From Planctomycetaceae bacterium (GTDB lineage Bacteria > Planctomycetota > Planctomycetia > Planctomycetales > Planctomycetaceae): DNA of 64,000 nt. A program made the translations under genes and the position numbers. Positions within the stretch are counted from its first letter, which is position 1; every line of letters starts with the position of its first letter. The notes under the pieces are model-generated. The model did not search any database, was not told the DNA's origin, and saw nothing but the letters and a program-made list of their open reading frames with translations. Of this stretch, positions 17,520-26,663 are shown piece after piece. The DNA is taken from contig JACKHO010000008.1 in the NCBI GenBank assembly GCA_020638955.1, positions 349,051 to 413,050 of the forward strand, given 5' to 3'.

Positions 17520-18467
17520 ATGTCGGCGGTCATTGAGATTCGGAACCTCAGCAAAATCTATCGAGATTTCTGGGGTCGTCCAAAAGTGAAGGCGCTCAAC
17601 TCGCTCAGTCTGGATGTTCAGCAAGGCGAGATTTTTGGTTTGCTGGGACCAAACGGTTCCGGAAAGACCACAACACTCAAGTGTCTGCTGGGATTGCTGT
17701 TTCCCACGTCGGGCACAGCAACAATTCTTGGCAAACCCTCGCACGACGTCGAAAAGAACGAGCGAATTGGGTACCTGCCTGAAGAGTCTTACCTCTACAA
17801 GTTCCTCACCGGCGATGAAACGCTCGACTTCTACGGTCGGCTGTTCAAGATGTCGGCGGCAGAGTTGAAGAAACGAAAAGAGGAACTGCTCGACTTGGTA
17901 AAAATTAAGCATGCCCGCCATCGTCAATTGAAGGAATATTCCAAAGGGATGACGCGCCGCATTGGTTTGGCGCAAGCACTCATTAACGATCCCGACCTCA
18001 TTCTGCTCGATGAACCCACAAGCGGCTTGGATCCGATTGCCAACTCGCAAATGAAGGATTTGATTCTCGACCTCAAAAAGCAGGGTAAAACGGTTGTCAT
18101 GTGCAGTCACCTGTTGGCCGACGTGCAGGACGTTTGCGACCGCATTGCCATTCTGCACCAGGGAGATTTGAAAGTCCTCGGTAATGTCCAAGACCTGCTG
18201 CAGACCAAGGGAGAAAGCCAACTGCGAACTTCTGAGCTGAGTGAAGAGGCTCTAAAAGAAGTGCAACAGGTGCTGGCGAAGCATGGTGTCGACCTGAAGG
18301 AAGCGTCGCATCCGACAACAACACTGGAAGATTTGTTCCTGCGGACTGTCATGGAAAGCGAACAGCGACCCGGCCGCCGGTTTGAGCCAGGTGAGTTGCC
18401 GACTGGTAGTGTCGAACAGGCCGACTCGCCGACAGGAGCTACCGAAGGGGGGAGCCGCAAAAACTAG
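17520..18467 (+). CDS. ABC transporter ATP-binding protein (export type)
   Basis: 315 residues. Walker A is GPNGSGKTT, the signature is EYSKGMTRRIGLAQAL, and Walker B is LILLDEPTSGLDP, followed by the SHLLADV H-loop. The C-terminal 90 residues end in a polar, probably disordered tail. It is the first gene of a four-gene plus-strand operon with the permease at 18528, the 515-residue protein at 20321 and the small membrane protein at 21933. ABC-2 type export of an unknown substrate is likely. Confidence 0.93.
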   Translation: MSAVIEIRNLSKIYRDFWGRPKVKALNSLSLDVQQGEIFGLLGPNGSGKTTTLKCLLGLLFPTSGTATILGKPSHDVEKNERIGYLPEESYLYKFLTGDETLDFYGRLFKMSAAELKKRKEELLDLVKIKHARHRQLKEYSKGMTRRIGLAQALINDPDLILLDEPTSGLDPIANSQMKDLILDLKKQGKTVVMCSHLLADVQDVCDRIAILHQGDLKVLGNVQDLLQTKGESQLRTSELSEEALKEVQQVLAKHGVDLKEASHPTTTLEDLFLRTVMESEQRPGRRFEPGELPTGSVEQADSPTGATEGGSRKN

Positions 18468-18527
18468 GCCGACGCAATTCCATTGCGAGTGGTCTCTTTT
18501 GCGTGTTCTCAATTGGAGGTTTTATCC

Positions 18528-20321
18528 ATGTCATTTCTCTACGTACTCTGGCAGCAGTTAGGCTACTGGTTCATTGTTGTTGGTGGGGCGGCGGGCGCCT
18601 TTTTACTCGTTGGCATCGTTGTCTCGCTGTTGCAACATGGTTCTGCTGCGCCGGCAATTCTTGGCGCGACGCTTGTGCGCGGCGTGAAGGATTTGCTGTT
18701 CATGTCCGCGAAACGGATTGCAGCAATTGCCAAGTTGACGTTTGTTGAATCGTACCGGAGGCAGGTGTTTGCGGTCGGGCTTGTCTTTCTCGGCGTCATT
18801 ATGTTCGGCGGTTGGTTCTTTGGAGACGCCAAGAGCGACTCCATTGCCCCTTACGTGAGTACGGTTGTCACTCCGATGTGGTTTGTGCTCGTGCCCATGT
18901 CGTTGCTGGTGTCCTGCTGGGGGATTCCAGCCGACGTGAAAGAACGTTCGATTCACACGGTCGTTACCAAGCCGGTGAAACGCAGCGAAATTGTCGTCGG
19001 TCGCATGCTTGGTTACAGCGCCATTATGACCGTTATCGTCGTGGCCGTTTCACTCGGCAACTATTTGTGGCTGATGGGGCAGGTTCCGGAACATTTGAAA
19101 GACCAAATGGTGGCTCGCGTTCCCGTCTACGGCGAATTGACCTTTCTCGATCGTCAGGGGATGCCATCGAAAGTTGGAATTAACGTTGGTGATCCTTGGG
19201 AATATCGCAGTTACATTGAAGGGCAAACACAAAGCCGTGCTATTTGGCGATTTTCTTTCCTGGATCTTGGCACGTTGAAGAAGATGGAGAGCATTCCGCT
19301 TGAGCACCGGTTCGAGGCATTCCGTACGGTCAAGGGACGCATTGAAGTTGAAACCAGATTTCAATTGACGTTAATCAATCCGACAACAAAACTGCGAATG
19401 ACGCTGCCAGCCATGTATTCCGTTCGTGAGTTTGTTGCGAGCGGTCGCGAACGCGTTCTTGAAGTTCCCCAAACCCTTCCGCTTACCGTTGAAGTCAACA
19501 AGAAGACGGAATGGGAAGATCCCGATTTGCAGCAGCGTGTTGATGAGGAAGTTGAGAGGGTTCTTGAGGAATTGCGGAAAGAAGAAGCAGCAGCCGCAGC
19601 GGCTGCTAACCGCGCTCCCAAAGAGATCACGCGACAGGACGTGAAGGAAGTCACCGTCGATGTTTTCGTGCTCGATGATTTGGTCGATGATACCGTGGAA
19701 AATTTGGGCAGTGCACTCACCGTCGAAATCGCTTGCGTGGAGCCAAACCAGTTCATCGGTGTGAATCCCGCAGACTTGTTTGTCCGGCTGAGCGATAAGT
19801 CGTTCACGGGCAATTACGTCAAAGCCATGGTCGGCATTTGGTTGTTTGTCATTCTGCTGGTCATTCTCGGCACGACTTCCAGCTGTTTCGTAAAAGGTCC
19901 CGTTGCGACACTGCTCTGCGTCGGTCTCATCATTCTGGGATATCACCTGACTGGTCACCTGGAGACGCAACGGCAATTGGCCGAGGCTCAGGCTGTTCAC
20001 GGGGCTGGTGGGCCGCTGGAGGCAACGTACAAGTTGCTGACGAAGTCGCCCGAGTTGCCGAACAACTTTGGGACAAAGGTCATGTCGAAAATCGATGGTG
20101 CTGCCGTTTCCGCATTGAACGTTGCTCAGCTTGCGGTACCAGATTTGACCCGCTTCAGCACAGAGGCGACCGATCGGCAGTTGCAGCTCGATATTTCGCG
20201 AGGGTTTGATATTCCGGCAACCCATATGATTTATCGGTTTATTGTTGTCCTTTCGTATTTCATCCCCATGGTTATTCTCGGTTATTTCAGCCTCGTGTTG
20301 CGCGAATTGGAGCATAAGTAA
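18528..20321 (+). CDS. ABC-2 type permease with large extracytoplasmic insertion
   Basis: 597 residues from the ATG at 18528, chosen for the GGAGG at 18515-18519. Hydrophobic helices occur near the N-terminus (YWFIVVGGAAGAFLLVGIVV), around the FAVGLVFLGVIMFGG segment, and again in the last 170 residues. Between them lies a soluble insertion of about 270 residues, including an Ala-rich coiled stretch (EELRKEEAAAAAAANRAP). SIHTVVTKPVKRSEIVVGR is the typical ABC-2 permease loop. It overlaps the next start codon by one base (TAATG), which indicates translational coupling. Confidence 0.85.
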   Translation: MSFLYVLWQQLGYWFIVVGGAAGAFLLVGIVVSLLQHGSAAPAILGATLVRGVKDLLFMSAKRIAAIAKLTFVESYRRQVFAVGLVFLGVIMFGGWFFGDAKSDSIAPYVSTVVTPMWFVLVPMSLLVSCWGIPADVKERSIHTVVTKPVKRSEIVVGRMLGYSAIMTVIVVAVSLGNYLWLMGQVPEHLKDQMVARVPVYGELTFLDRQGMPSKVGINVGDPWEYRSYIEGQTQSRAIWRFSFLDLGTLKKMESIPLEHRFEAFRTVKGRIEVETRFQLTLINPTTKLRMTLPAMYSVREFVASGRERVLEVPQTLPLTVEVNKKTEWEDPDLQQRVDEEVERVLEELRKEEAAAAAAANRAPKEITRQDVKEVTVDVFVLDDLVDDTVENLGSALTVEIACVEPNQFIGVNPADLFVRLSDKSFTGNYVKAMVGIWLFVILLVILGTTSSCFVKGPVATLLCVGLIILGYHLTGHLETQRQLAEAQAVHGAGGPLEATYKLLTKSPELPNNFGTKVMSKIDGAAVSALNVAQLAVPDLTRFSTEATDRQLQLDISRGFDIPATHMIYRFIVVLSYFIPMVILGYFSLVLRELEHK

Positions 20322-21868
20322 TGTCACCACTCGCTTTTCTAAACCAGTTGACGGTGTCGCAGCGGAAAATTGTCTACGCTGCAATTGGCGCTCTTATGCT
20401 GCTTCCCATCCTTTTGTTGGGCAGTCCAGCGGACAAGCTCAATAAGGATGGAACGCCCATTCGGTCGGGTGGATATCTGGCACAAATGCGGTTTGACAAC
20501 GAACTCGGCGAAGCCAGCCTGGGGAACGTCGACCCCACCAGCTCGGCGATGAGTTTCAGTCTGCTCGGCTTTCGTGGCATTGTCGCCTGCATGTTGTGGA
20601 GCGAAGCCGACGATTTGAAGCAACGTAAAGAATTTGCCCAGTTGGAAAAGAAGGTTGAGTCCATTATTGAACTACAACCACACTTTCGTCAGGTGTGGGA
20701 GTTTCAAGGATGGAATCTGGCGTTCAATGTCTCGACCGAGTGCGACGACGTTCGCGAGCGCTATAAGTGGGTGAAGAAAGGAGCCAAGTTCATGATTCGC
20801 GGGACTGAGCGGAATCGTCGCGTCCCGGAATTACACTGGCAGACTGGTTACTTCTTTGGAAGCAAAATCGGTCGGGCAGACGAAAAGGAAGAGTATCGAC
20901 GGTTCTTCATTGCAGACCCCGATGAGAATGAAGACTTCGCCGGGAAGGCTGACCCCGAAATCAATCCTCAAGGTAAGGGCAACTATGAGGTGGCTCGTGA
21001 CTGGTTCCTGAAAGCGAATGCACTGGTGACATCCGGACGCGAACAACATCAAATGGATGAGCCGCTCCTTCTGGCTTATCCCTCAAGTGCCCTCATCGAT
21101 CATGCTACGGCAATTCAGGACGATGGCGTCCAGCCAGACGGCATGGAATTGGCTCGTCACGAAGATATTGTCGAGGCACTCGCTGAACTCAGTTACGACG
21201 ACGATCCGGAAAAACGAAAAGAGAAGCAGGCACGTCTCGACGCTGCCTACGACGCCTGGAAGGAACGGTGCCAAACAGCGTGGGAGAATGCTCTGGAAGC
21301 CTGGGTGACGGACTACGGTCGCATGCGGTTGAGGGCCACCGACCCGAATCGGACGCAGTTCATTCTCGAAGAGGATTTTCGTGAAATGGAACAGTTGGCG
21401 CTGGATCAGGGTGTAAAGCCGCAAGTTGTTCTGGATTGGCATTCACTGTACCGCAGAACCACGAATTACCCCACGCGTAAGAAGCGGTGTGAGATTGAAA
21501 GCGATCCCAATATGACGGAAGCTCGCTATAAGCTGGCTGAAGGGAAGCGACGCTTCACGTACATGTCGGATTTCGTAGGAGCAAAGGAACTTTTGATTCA
21601 GGGCCTGACGGACATGGAGGTCGTTGTCCGGAAGCAAACTCGTGACGATGGCTCAAATGCCCTGTTGGTCGATGAGCCGGATATCGTTCGAAATATCATC
21701 AAGTCGCAAATCCTGCTTGAGCAATCGTACTTGCTCAGTCATGAGAAACCGCCCGAAACGTTTCCCTTGAAGGACCTTGTCTGGGATAATCCAGATTCAA
21801 CCATTCAAGGAATTAAACTCGAATCGCAGCAGGCCTATCAGGCCAAGTACGGTTACCTCACTCAGTAG
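20321..21868 (+). CDS. Hypothetical membrane-anchored protein of ABC export operon
   Basis: 515 residues. One N-terminal membrane segment (residues about 17-35, IVYAAIGALMLLPILLLG) is followed by a long soluble, charge-rich region with helical character, including WEFQGWNLAFNVSTECDD and TGYFFGSKIG. No enzymatic motif was recognised. The start overlaps the stop of the upstream permease, so the two are probably translated together. The context suggests an accessory component of the ABC export system, perhaps with TPR-like helices; not certain. Confidence 0.75.
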   Translation: MSPLAFLNQLTVSQRKIVYAAIGALMLLPILLLGSPADKLNKDGTPIRSGGYLAQMRFDNELGEASLGNVDPTSSAMSFSLLGFRGIVACMLWSEADDLKQRKEFAQLEKKVESIIELQPHFRQVWEFQGWNLAFNVSTECDDVRERYKWVKKGAKFMIRGTERNRRVPELHWQTGYFFGSKIGRADEKEEYRRFFIADPDENEDFAGKADPEINPQGKGNYEVARDWFLKANALVTSGREQHQMDEPLLLAYPSSALIDHATAIQDDGVQPDGMELARHEDIVEALAELSYDDDPEKRKEKQARLDAAYDAWKERCQTAWENALEAWVTDYGRMRLRATDPNRTQFILEEDFREMEQLALDQGVKPQVVLDWHSLYRRTTNYPTRKKRCEIESDPNMTEARYKLAEGKRRFTYMSDFVGAKELLIQGLTDMEVVVRKQTRDDGSNALLVDEPDIVRNIIKSQILLEQSYLLSHEKPPETFPLKDLVWDNPDSTIQGIKLESQQAYQAKYGYLTQ

Positions 21869-21932
21869 AACCTTTCACTCCCAGCAGTCGACACTGTCGG
21901 TTATGTGAGTCAACGAAAACTGGCGTAAGACA

Positions 21933-22379
21933 ATGGAATTACTGAACGCAATTTGGCAACTCATTGTTGCTCTTGGGGCGTTGTTGGCGGCACTTCTGCA
22001 CACGGCAGTGCCTTGGTTGCCTCTCGTTGCCTGGATTGCCTTCTGGCTGCTGGCTGTGAACTGGTCAAAGCTGTACCCGGTTCTCGACCGCGACCGTCTC
22101 GCTGGAGTGGTTCCGCTCGGGTTGATTGGGATTCTCCTGATTGGATTTCTCTCTGTCCTCACTTGGGGTGTCATTGCTCCGCCGGATGGTGGCCTCTACA
22201 ACATTTTCGGACTGCAGTTGTCCAACTTTGTGGGGAAGACTGTTTACGTCACAGGACTGTTCGTCATTGCCGCCATGTGCGCTTCCGTGCAGCTCTCCGG
22301 CTTTGTGAAGCCCTGGTGTCTGTTTGATGAAGCGGAAGAAGAGCCGGAGAGTGAGCCGCACCACGCTGGTCATCACTAG
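21933..22379 (+). CDS. Small polytopic membrane protein of unknown function
   Basis: 148 residues with about four hydrophobic segments (for example IVALGALLAALLHTAVPWLP near residues 11-30 and GVVPLGLIGILLIGFLSVL) and an acidic, His-rich C-terminus (EEEPESEPHHAGHH). It follows the 515-residue gene by 64 bp and probably belongs to the same operon. No family recognised. Confidence 0.75.
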   Translation: MELLNAIWQLIVALGALLAALLHTAVPWLPLVAWIAFWLLAVNWSKLYPVLDRDRLAGVVPLGLIGILLIGFLSVLTWGVIAPPDGGLYNIFGLQLSNFVGKTVYVTGLFVIAAMCASVQLSGFVKPWCLFDEAEEEPESEPHHAGHH

Positions 22380-22412
22380 ACTGGTTGAAGAGCTGACGAA
22401 AGGTGTTGTGCG

Positions 22413-23201
22413 GTGACGACAGGTAGAGAAATCATCGATTTTCTCGAAGGGTTTGCGCCGACTCGCTCTGCAGAAAGTTGGGATAACGTGGGGTTACTGC
22501 TCGGCGATTCGGCCCAGTCAGTCACGCGCGTTATGACATGTCTGACACTGACGCCCGACGTCGCTCAGGAAGCGGTCACTGCTGGTGCTGAGTTTATCGT
22601 CACGCATCATCCCATTCTGTTTCGACCCGTGCAAAGTCTTACCACTGCAAATCCACAAGGAGCAATGCTCCTTGGCCTTGCCCAGGCAGGGGTAGCGGTG
22701 TTCAGTCCGCACACCGCATTTGACAGTGCCGTGAATGGCGTGAATCAGCAGTTGGCCGAACTGTTTGAACTGCAGGACATCGCGCCAATTCGTCCGGCGG
22801 ATGAAGAAAACGGTCCCGGATCGGGACGTCACGGAGTGCTTTCGACAGAGACGACACTGGGCGATTTTGTTCGCGTTGTTGCCGAGCAACTGAGCGCCCC
22901 CCACCTCTCCTATGTGGGGGATGACCGACAGCGAGTGCAGCGGGTGGGAGTTGCGTGTGGGGCCGCTGCCGAATTCATGAGTGACGCGCGAAAACTTGGC
23001 TGCGACGTGCTGGTCACCGGTGAAGCCCGCTTCCATGACTGCCTGGAAGCGCGGGGGACGGGAATTGGTCTGGTGCTGGTGGGGCACTATCAGTCGGAGC
23101 GACCGGCGGTTGAGTCGTTGGCGGCAACGCTCAGCGAGAACTTTCCCGCTCTTGAGGTTTGGGCGAGCCGAACCGAGTCCGATCCGTTATCATGGATTTG
23201 A
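22413..23201 (+). CDS. Nif3-like dinuclear metal centre hexameric protein
   Basis: 262 residues starting at GTG (22413). Metal ligands of the Nif3/YbgI family are visible: HHPILFRP, HTAFDSAVNGVN, GEARFHD and VGHYQSER. The N-terminal AESWDNVGLLLGD is also typical. Members form hexamers with a two-metal site; suggested roles include GTP cyclohydrolase-like or nucleotide-related chemistry, but function is not settled. It lies 33 bp after the small membrane protein gene and just before DUF983, with no clear functional link. Confidence 0.92.
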   Translation: MTTGREIIDFLEGFAPTRSAESWDNVGLLLGDSAQSVTRVMTCLTLTPDVAQEAVTAGAEFIVTHHPILFRPVQSLTTANPQGAMLLGLAQAGVAVFSPHTAFDSAVNGVNQQLAELFELQDIAPIRPADEENGPGSGRHGVLSTETTLGDFVRVVAEQLSAPHLSYVGDDRQRVQRVGVACGAAAEFMSDARKLGCDVLVTGEARFHDCLEARGTGIGLVLVGHYQSERPAVESLAATLSENFPALEVWASRTESDPLSWI

Positions 23202-23262
23202 TGTTCAAAGCATTCGCCAACTGAGTGCGGATGGTCGTTTTCTGGAATTGAGGTTGTCGTCC

Positions 23263-23679
23263 GTGTCAGGTGAGTTGGAACAGCAGTCCGGGCTTGTTGG
23301 TCGTCGACCCACGTTGACCGAAATGCTCGGGCGGGCCGCGCGCTTGCGGTGTCCCCGCTGCGGTGAGGGAAAGTTGTTCAAAGCGTGGTTCCGTATGCAT
23401 ACGGAGTGCAGCGGGTGTCACTTCCACTACGAGCGTGCTCCCGGCTATTTTCTGGGAGCTTCGTACATCAGCTATGGAATTACCGCCCTGACAATTACCC
23501 TGATTTTCATTCTGGGACGGTTTCAGTTTGGCGCCACGGCGAATCAGCTCATTATTCCGCTGGCAGTACTTGCGTTACTGTTACCACTGTCGATGTTTCG
23601 GCATGCACGTGGAATTTGGATGGCGTTTGACTGCTATTTCGATTCCAGCGTGTTAGCTGACGAAGACAGGCCCCGTTGA
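23263..23679 (+). CDS. DUF983 family zinc-ribbon membrane protein
   Basis: 138 residues from the GTG at 23263; the frame extends far upstream over the Nif3 gene, but only the part after about 23263 resembles the family, and the exact start is uncertain because no ATG lies before MLGRAARLRCPRC. The DUF983 signature is clear: RCPRCGEGKLF, then CSGCHFHYERAPGYFLGASYISYG, followed by two hydrophobic helices. It probably binds zinc at the membrane face. Function unknown. Confidence 0.85.
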   Translation: MSGELEQQSGLVGRRPTLTEMLGRAARLRCPRCGEGKLFKAWFRMHTECSGCHFHYERAPGYFLGASYISYGITALTITLIFILGRFQFGATANQLIIPLAVLALLLPLSMFRHARGIWMAFDCYFDSSVLADEDRPR

Positions 23680-23734
23680 CCGTTTGTTTGATGGCGGTCC
23701 ACCATGTCGTGATTTGTTTTGTTGAGTTGAAATC

Positions 23735-25108
23735 ATGTCCGAAGCGTCCTGGTACTACAAACTTCTCGGCGAAGAACTAGGGCCGGTGACGTTAACGGCT
23801 CTCAGAGACCTGGTTCGAGACGAATACCTCGGCCCCGAGGACGTTGTACGGCATGAGTCCGCATCTGAATGGCAATCTGTATCGCAAGTGGCGGAGCTTC
23901 AGGATCTCGCCGAACTGGCCGACAGCGACGACCTCGATTCCATGCTGGCCGATTCCGACGACATGGCCGGTGCCTTCGACATCGACAACATGCTTGTCGA
24001 GGAGGCGTCATTACCCGCACCAGCGCCTCACCGCGTGGTTCCTCGCTGGTACTGCAAGGTGCTGAATCAGGAACTGGGGCCGTTTGAATATGAAGCGCTG
24101 CGGCTCATGGCAGAGTCGGGCGAGGTGGGGAAGTCCGACCTCATACGTGCCGAACGGGATGAGGAATGGGTGAAGGCTTCGACCATTCAGGGGCTGTTCA
24201 CCGGAATCAAGCGGGAGAAGATTTCGAATGGCGATCAGAAAGTTACGAACACAGTCTCGCATCAACGCGCGGCGGTAAAGCCCGTGCAATGGGAGTGCCA
24301 AATCCTCGGCCAGGAATACGGGCCATTCGACACCGTGACGCTCCATGAAATGGCACGCAAGGGAGAACTGGCCGAGAATGATTTTGTCCGGTCCGACCGA
24401 AATCCGGAGTGGGTTCCCGCCAGCACTGTTCCCGGAATCGAGTTTTCCAGTCCGCAGGTAATGACGCCTGCCGCCAGCGAATCCAAAACCGCAAAAGTCA
24501 GCGAGTCCAGGCCGAGCTCACCAGCGGAACCTCAGGCGGAGCGACCGCCGACTCAGCCTGCTCCGGCCAGACCGACTCCAACCGCGCCAACTTCCCGTGC
24601 TTATTCACCACCGCCTGTCAGTGCATCGCCTCCGCCACCGCCGCCGTCGAACCGAACTGCATCGGTTCCACCGCGACCTGTAACGCCCAAGAAGTCCTCG
24701 TCGGGTGGTGGGCTCAGTTTCAACTTCAAACTCGATCCCAAAATCCTCGGCGGCATAGGCGCGGTCGTTTTGCTGGTGTTGTTGTACTTCTTTATGCCCC
24801 CCATGTTTGAGGGAGATAAAGGGGAATTCAAGCAGGTGGCAGGCGTTTGGAAACAGATTATCAGCTTGGATCAAAGCAACGCTTCGGAAGAGGAATGGAA
24901 GAAATTTGCGGCGACCACCCGGCCACTGGTTGAGCAACATGCCCAGTCGCTGAAATCCAGGGAACAGACTGCGGTCATAAAACCGCTTGTGCAGGCTTAC
25001 GACGAGTGTTTGCCAAAGATTTTTTCCGGTCCCGAGGAAGAGCGGAAGCAGGCTATTAGCACAATGCGAAAGTACATTCAGGATGCGGCCAATGCCGGTG
25101 GGCGTTGA
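23735..25108 (+). CDS. Triple GYF_2-domain protein with C-terminal membrane anchor
   Basis: 457 residues. Three GYF_2 (DUF4339) repeats start at residues about 5 (WYYKLLGEELGPVT), 105 (WYCKVLNQELGPFE) and 188 (WECQILGQEYGPFD), each about 50 residues long. A Pro/Ser/Thr-rich linker (about 240-325) precedes one membrane helix (GGIGAVVLLVLLYFFMPPMF) and a 110-residue C-terminal helical domain. GYF domains bind proline-rich peptides, so this is probably a peptide-binding adaptor. Such repeat proteins are frequent in planctomycetes. It stands 55 bp after DUF983. Confidence 0.87.
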   Translation: MSEASWYYKLLGEELGPVTLTALRDLVRDEYLGPEDVVRHESASEWQSVSQVAELQDLAELADSDDLDSMLADSDDMAGAFDIDNMLVEEASLPAPAPHRVVPRWYCKVLNQELGPFEYEALRLMAESGEVGKSDLIRAERDEEWVKASTIQGLFTGIKREKISNGDQKVTNTVSHQRAAVKPVQWECQILGQEYGPFDTVTLHEMARKGELAENDFVRSDRNPEWVPASTVPGIEFSSPQVMTPAASESKTAKVSESRPSSPAEPQAERPPTQPAPARPTPTAPTSRAYSPPPVSASPPPPPPSNRTASVPPRPVTPKKSSSGGGLSFNFKLDPKILGGIGAVVLLVLLYFFMPPMFEGDKGEFKQVAGVWKQIISLDQSNASEEEWKKFAATTRPLVEQHAQSLKSREQTAVIKPLVQAYDECLPKIFSGPEEERKQAISTMRKYIQDAANAGGR

Positions 25109-25140
25109 GTTTTAATTGACTGTAATGCGAGGAGCATGAA

Positions 25141-26172
25141 TTGAATCCGGCATTGAAGCCTGCACTTGACAAACTGTTGCAGCGGCATGACCTCGAATTG
25201 GACATCGTCCAGACTGCCTTTTCAGCCATTATGGACGGAGAGTGCGAGGGCGTGGAAATCGCTGCACTGCTGACGGCCTTGGCGGTGAAAGGTGAAAGCG
25301 AGACGGAAATCGCGGGGGCCGCTCAGGCTATGCGTGCTCGCGCCTGTCGCATCCCAACCAGTCGCACGGGACTGCTCGACACCTGCGGCACCGGCGGTGA
25401 TGGTCTTTCCACGTTTAACATTTCCACGGCGACAGCCCTTGTCGCTGCCGCGGCGGGAGTCCCTGTGGCCAAGCATGGCAACCGCAAGGCCTCCAGCTCG
25501 AGTGGATCGGCTGACGTGCTGGAAGCACTGGGGGTCAACATTGAATTGTCGGCGGAGCAGGCGGCGGTTTGCCTGGAGAAAATCGACATCTGCTTCTGTT
25601 ATGCACGGCTGTTGCATGGCGCCATGAAGCATGTTGCTGGTGTCAGAAGTCAATTAGGGATTCGGACCATTTTCAATTTCCTCGGTCCGCTGACGAATCC
25701 CGCTCAGGCGGAATTTCAGTTGCTGGGGGCGAATCGAATTGCCACGGCGAAGAAGCTGGCCGGAGCCGCATCAAAGCTGGAAATTGGTCGAGTGCTGGTT
25801 GTCTGTGGTAATGATCAACTGGACGAGGTCTCGCTGTGGGGAGACGTCACCGTGTTCGATGTGCGCCCCGGGCAGGTGGAACAATCTGTCTGGACGACGA
25901 CCGATTTCGGTCTGCCAGCCTGTACCCCTGAAGAACTCGTCGTGCATTCTGCTGAGGAAAGTGCAAACGTCATTCGTCGCCTGCTGGCTGGCGGACCGGG
26001 ACCGGCACGAAATATGGTCGTGGCGAACACGGCGGCGGCACTGCTTTGTGCCGGCGTTGTCGAAAAAATTCGGGACGGAGTCGAACTGGCTGAGGCGACC
26101 ATTGATAGTGGAAAGGCCCAGGAGAAGCTGAAAAATCTCGCCCAACTGACGCAACAAATCGCTGCCGGTTGA
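25141..26172 (+). CDS. trpD: Anthranilate phosphoribosyltransferase
   Basis: 343 residues, the normal TrpD length. It transfers phosphoribose from PRPP to anthranilate in tryptophan synthesis. Visible motifs: DTCGTGGDG (PRPP binding), FNISTATA, KHGNRKASSSSGSADVLE, HGAMKHV and NFLGPLTNP. The start is a TTG at 25141 behind CGAGGAG (25128-25134); the nearby ATG at 25137 runs into a stop after two codons. No other trp genes are adjacent. Confidence 0.95.
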   Translation: MNPALKPALDKLLQRHDLELDIVQTAFSAIMDGECEGVEIAALLTALAVKGESETEIAGAAQAMRARACRIPTSRTGLLDTCGTGGDGLSTFNISTATALVAAAAGVPVAKHGNRKASSSSGSADVLEALGVNIELSAEQAAVCLEKIDICFCYARLLHGAMKHVAGVRSQLGIRTIFNFLGPLTNPAQAEFQLLGANRIATAKKLAGAASKLEIGRVLVVCGNDQLDEVSLWGDVTVFDVRPGQVEQSVWTTTDFGLPACTPEELVVHSAEESANVIRRLLAGGPGPARNMVVANTAAALLCAGVVEKIRDGVELAEATIDSGKAQEKLKNLAQLTQQIAAG

Positions 26173-26283
26173 TGTAACCTCTTGCTACGAAATGTTCAGG
26201 AAATGTGAAGGGCAATTGACACACATCTCCTGCCCGGTACGATGTGCTTGGAGTATCCCGAGATTTCTCAGCGGACTAGCACC

Positions 26284-26649
26284 ATGGCGGATAAAGATTT
26301 GGTTACAACGGAAGTGGTCGATGGGGTGACCATTCTCTCGTTCTCGGCCAATCAGGTAAGCCTGACGGAGTCAGTAATGCCGTTGGTCAGCAGCGCCTTT
26401 CTGGCCGCCGCCGACGCCGACCCTCCCAAGGTTGTGCTGGACATGGGCAACGTGGCCTTCTTCAGTTCTTCATTTATTGAAGTCATGTTCCGGCTGTGGA
26501 ACCGCATCAACAAGTGTGAGAATTCCGGATTCGCGATTTCCGGGCTGAATGCCTACTGCAAGGAAATCCTGGAAGTGACGAATCTCACCACCGTGTGGAA
26601 CGTTTACTCGACCCGTGATGAAGCGGTCGCCGCTCTTCGCGACGCCTAA
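26284..26649 (+). CDS. STAS-domain anti-sigma factor antagonist-like protein
   Basis: 121 residues, a single STAS domain: VDGVTILSF at the start, VVLDMGNVAFFSSSFIEVM with serines where phosphorylation occurs in SpoIIAA-type proteins, and a C-terminal helix. The start at 26284 (MADKDLV) is preferred over an upstream alternative. No anti-sigma kinase (RsbW type) is adjacent, so its partner is elsewhere. Confidence 0.87.
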   Translation: MADKDLVTTEVVDGVTILSFSANQVSLTESVMPLVSSAFLAAADADPPKVVLDMGNVAFFSSSFIEVMFRLWNRINKCENSGFAISGLNAYCKEILEVTNLTTVWNVYSTRDEAVAALRDA

Positions 26650-26663
26650 TTCGCGAGTGAATC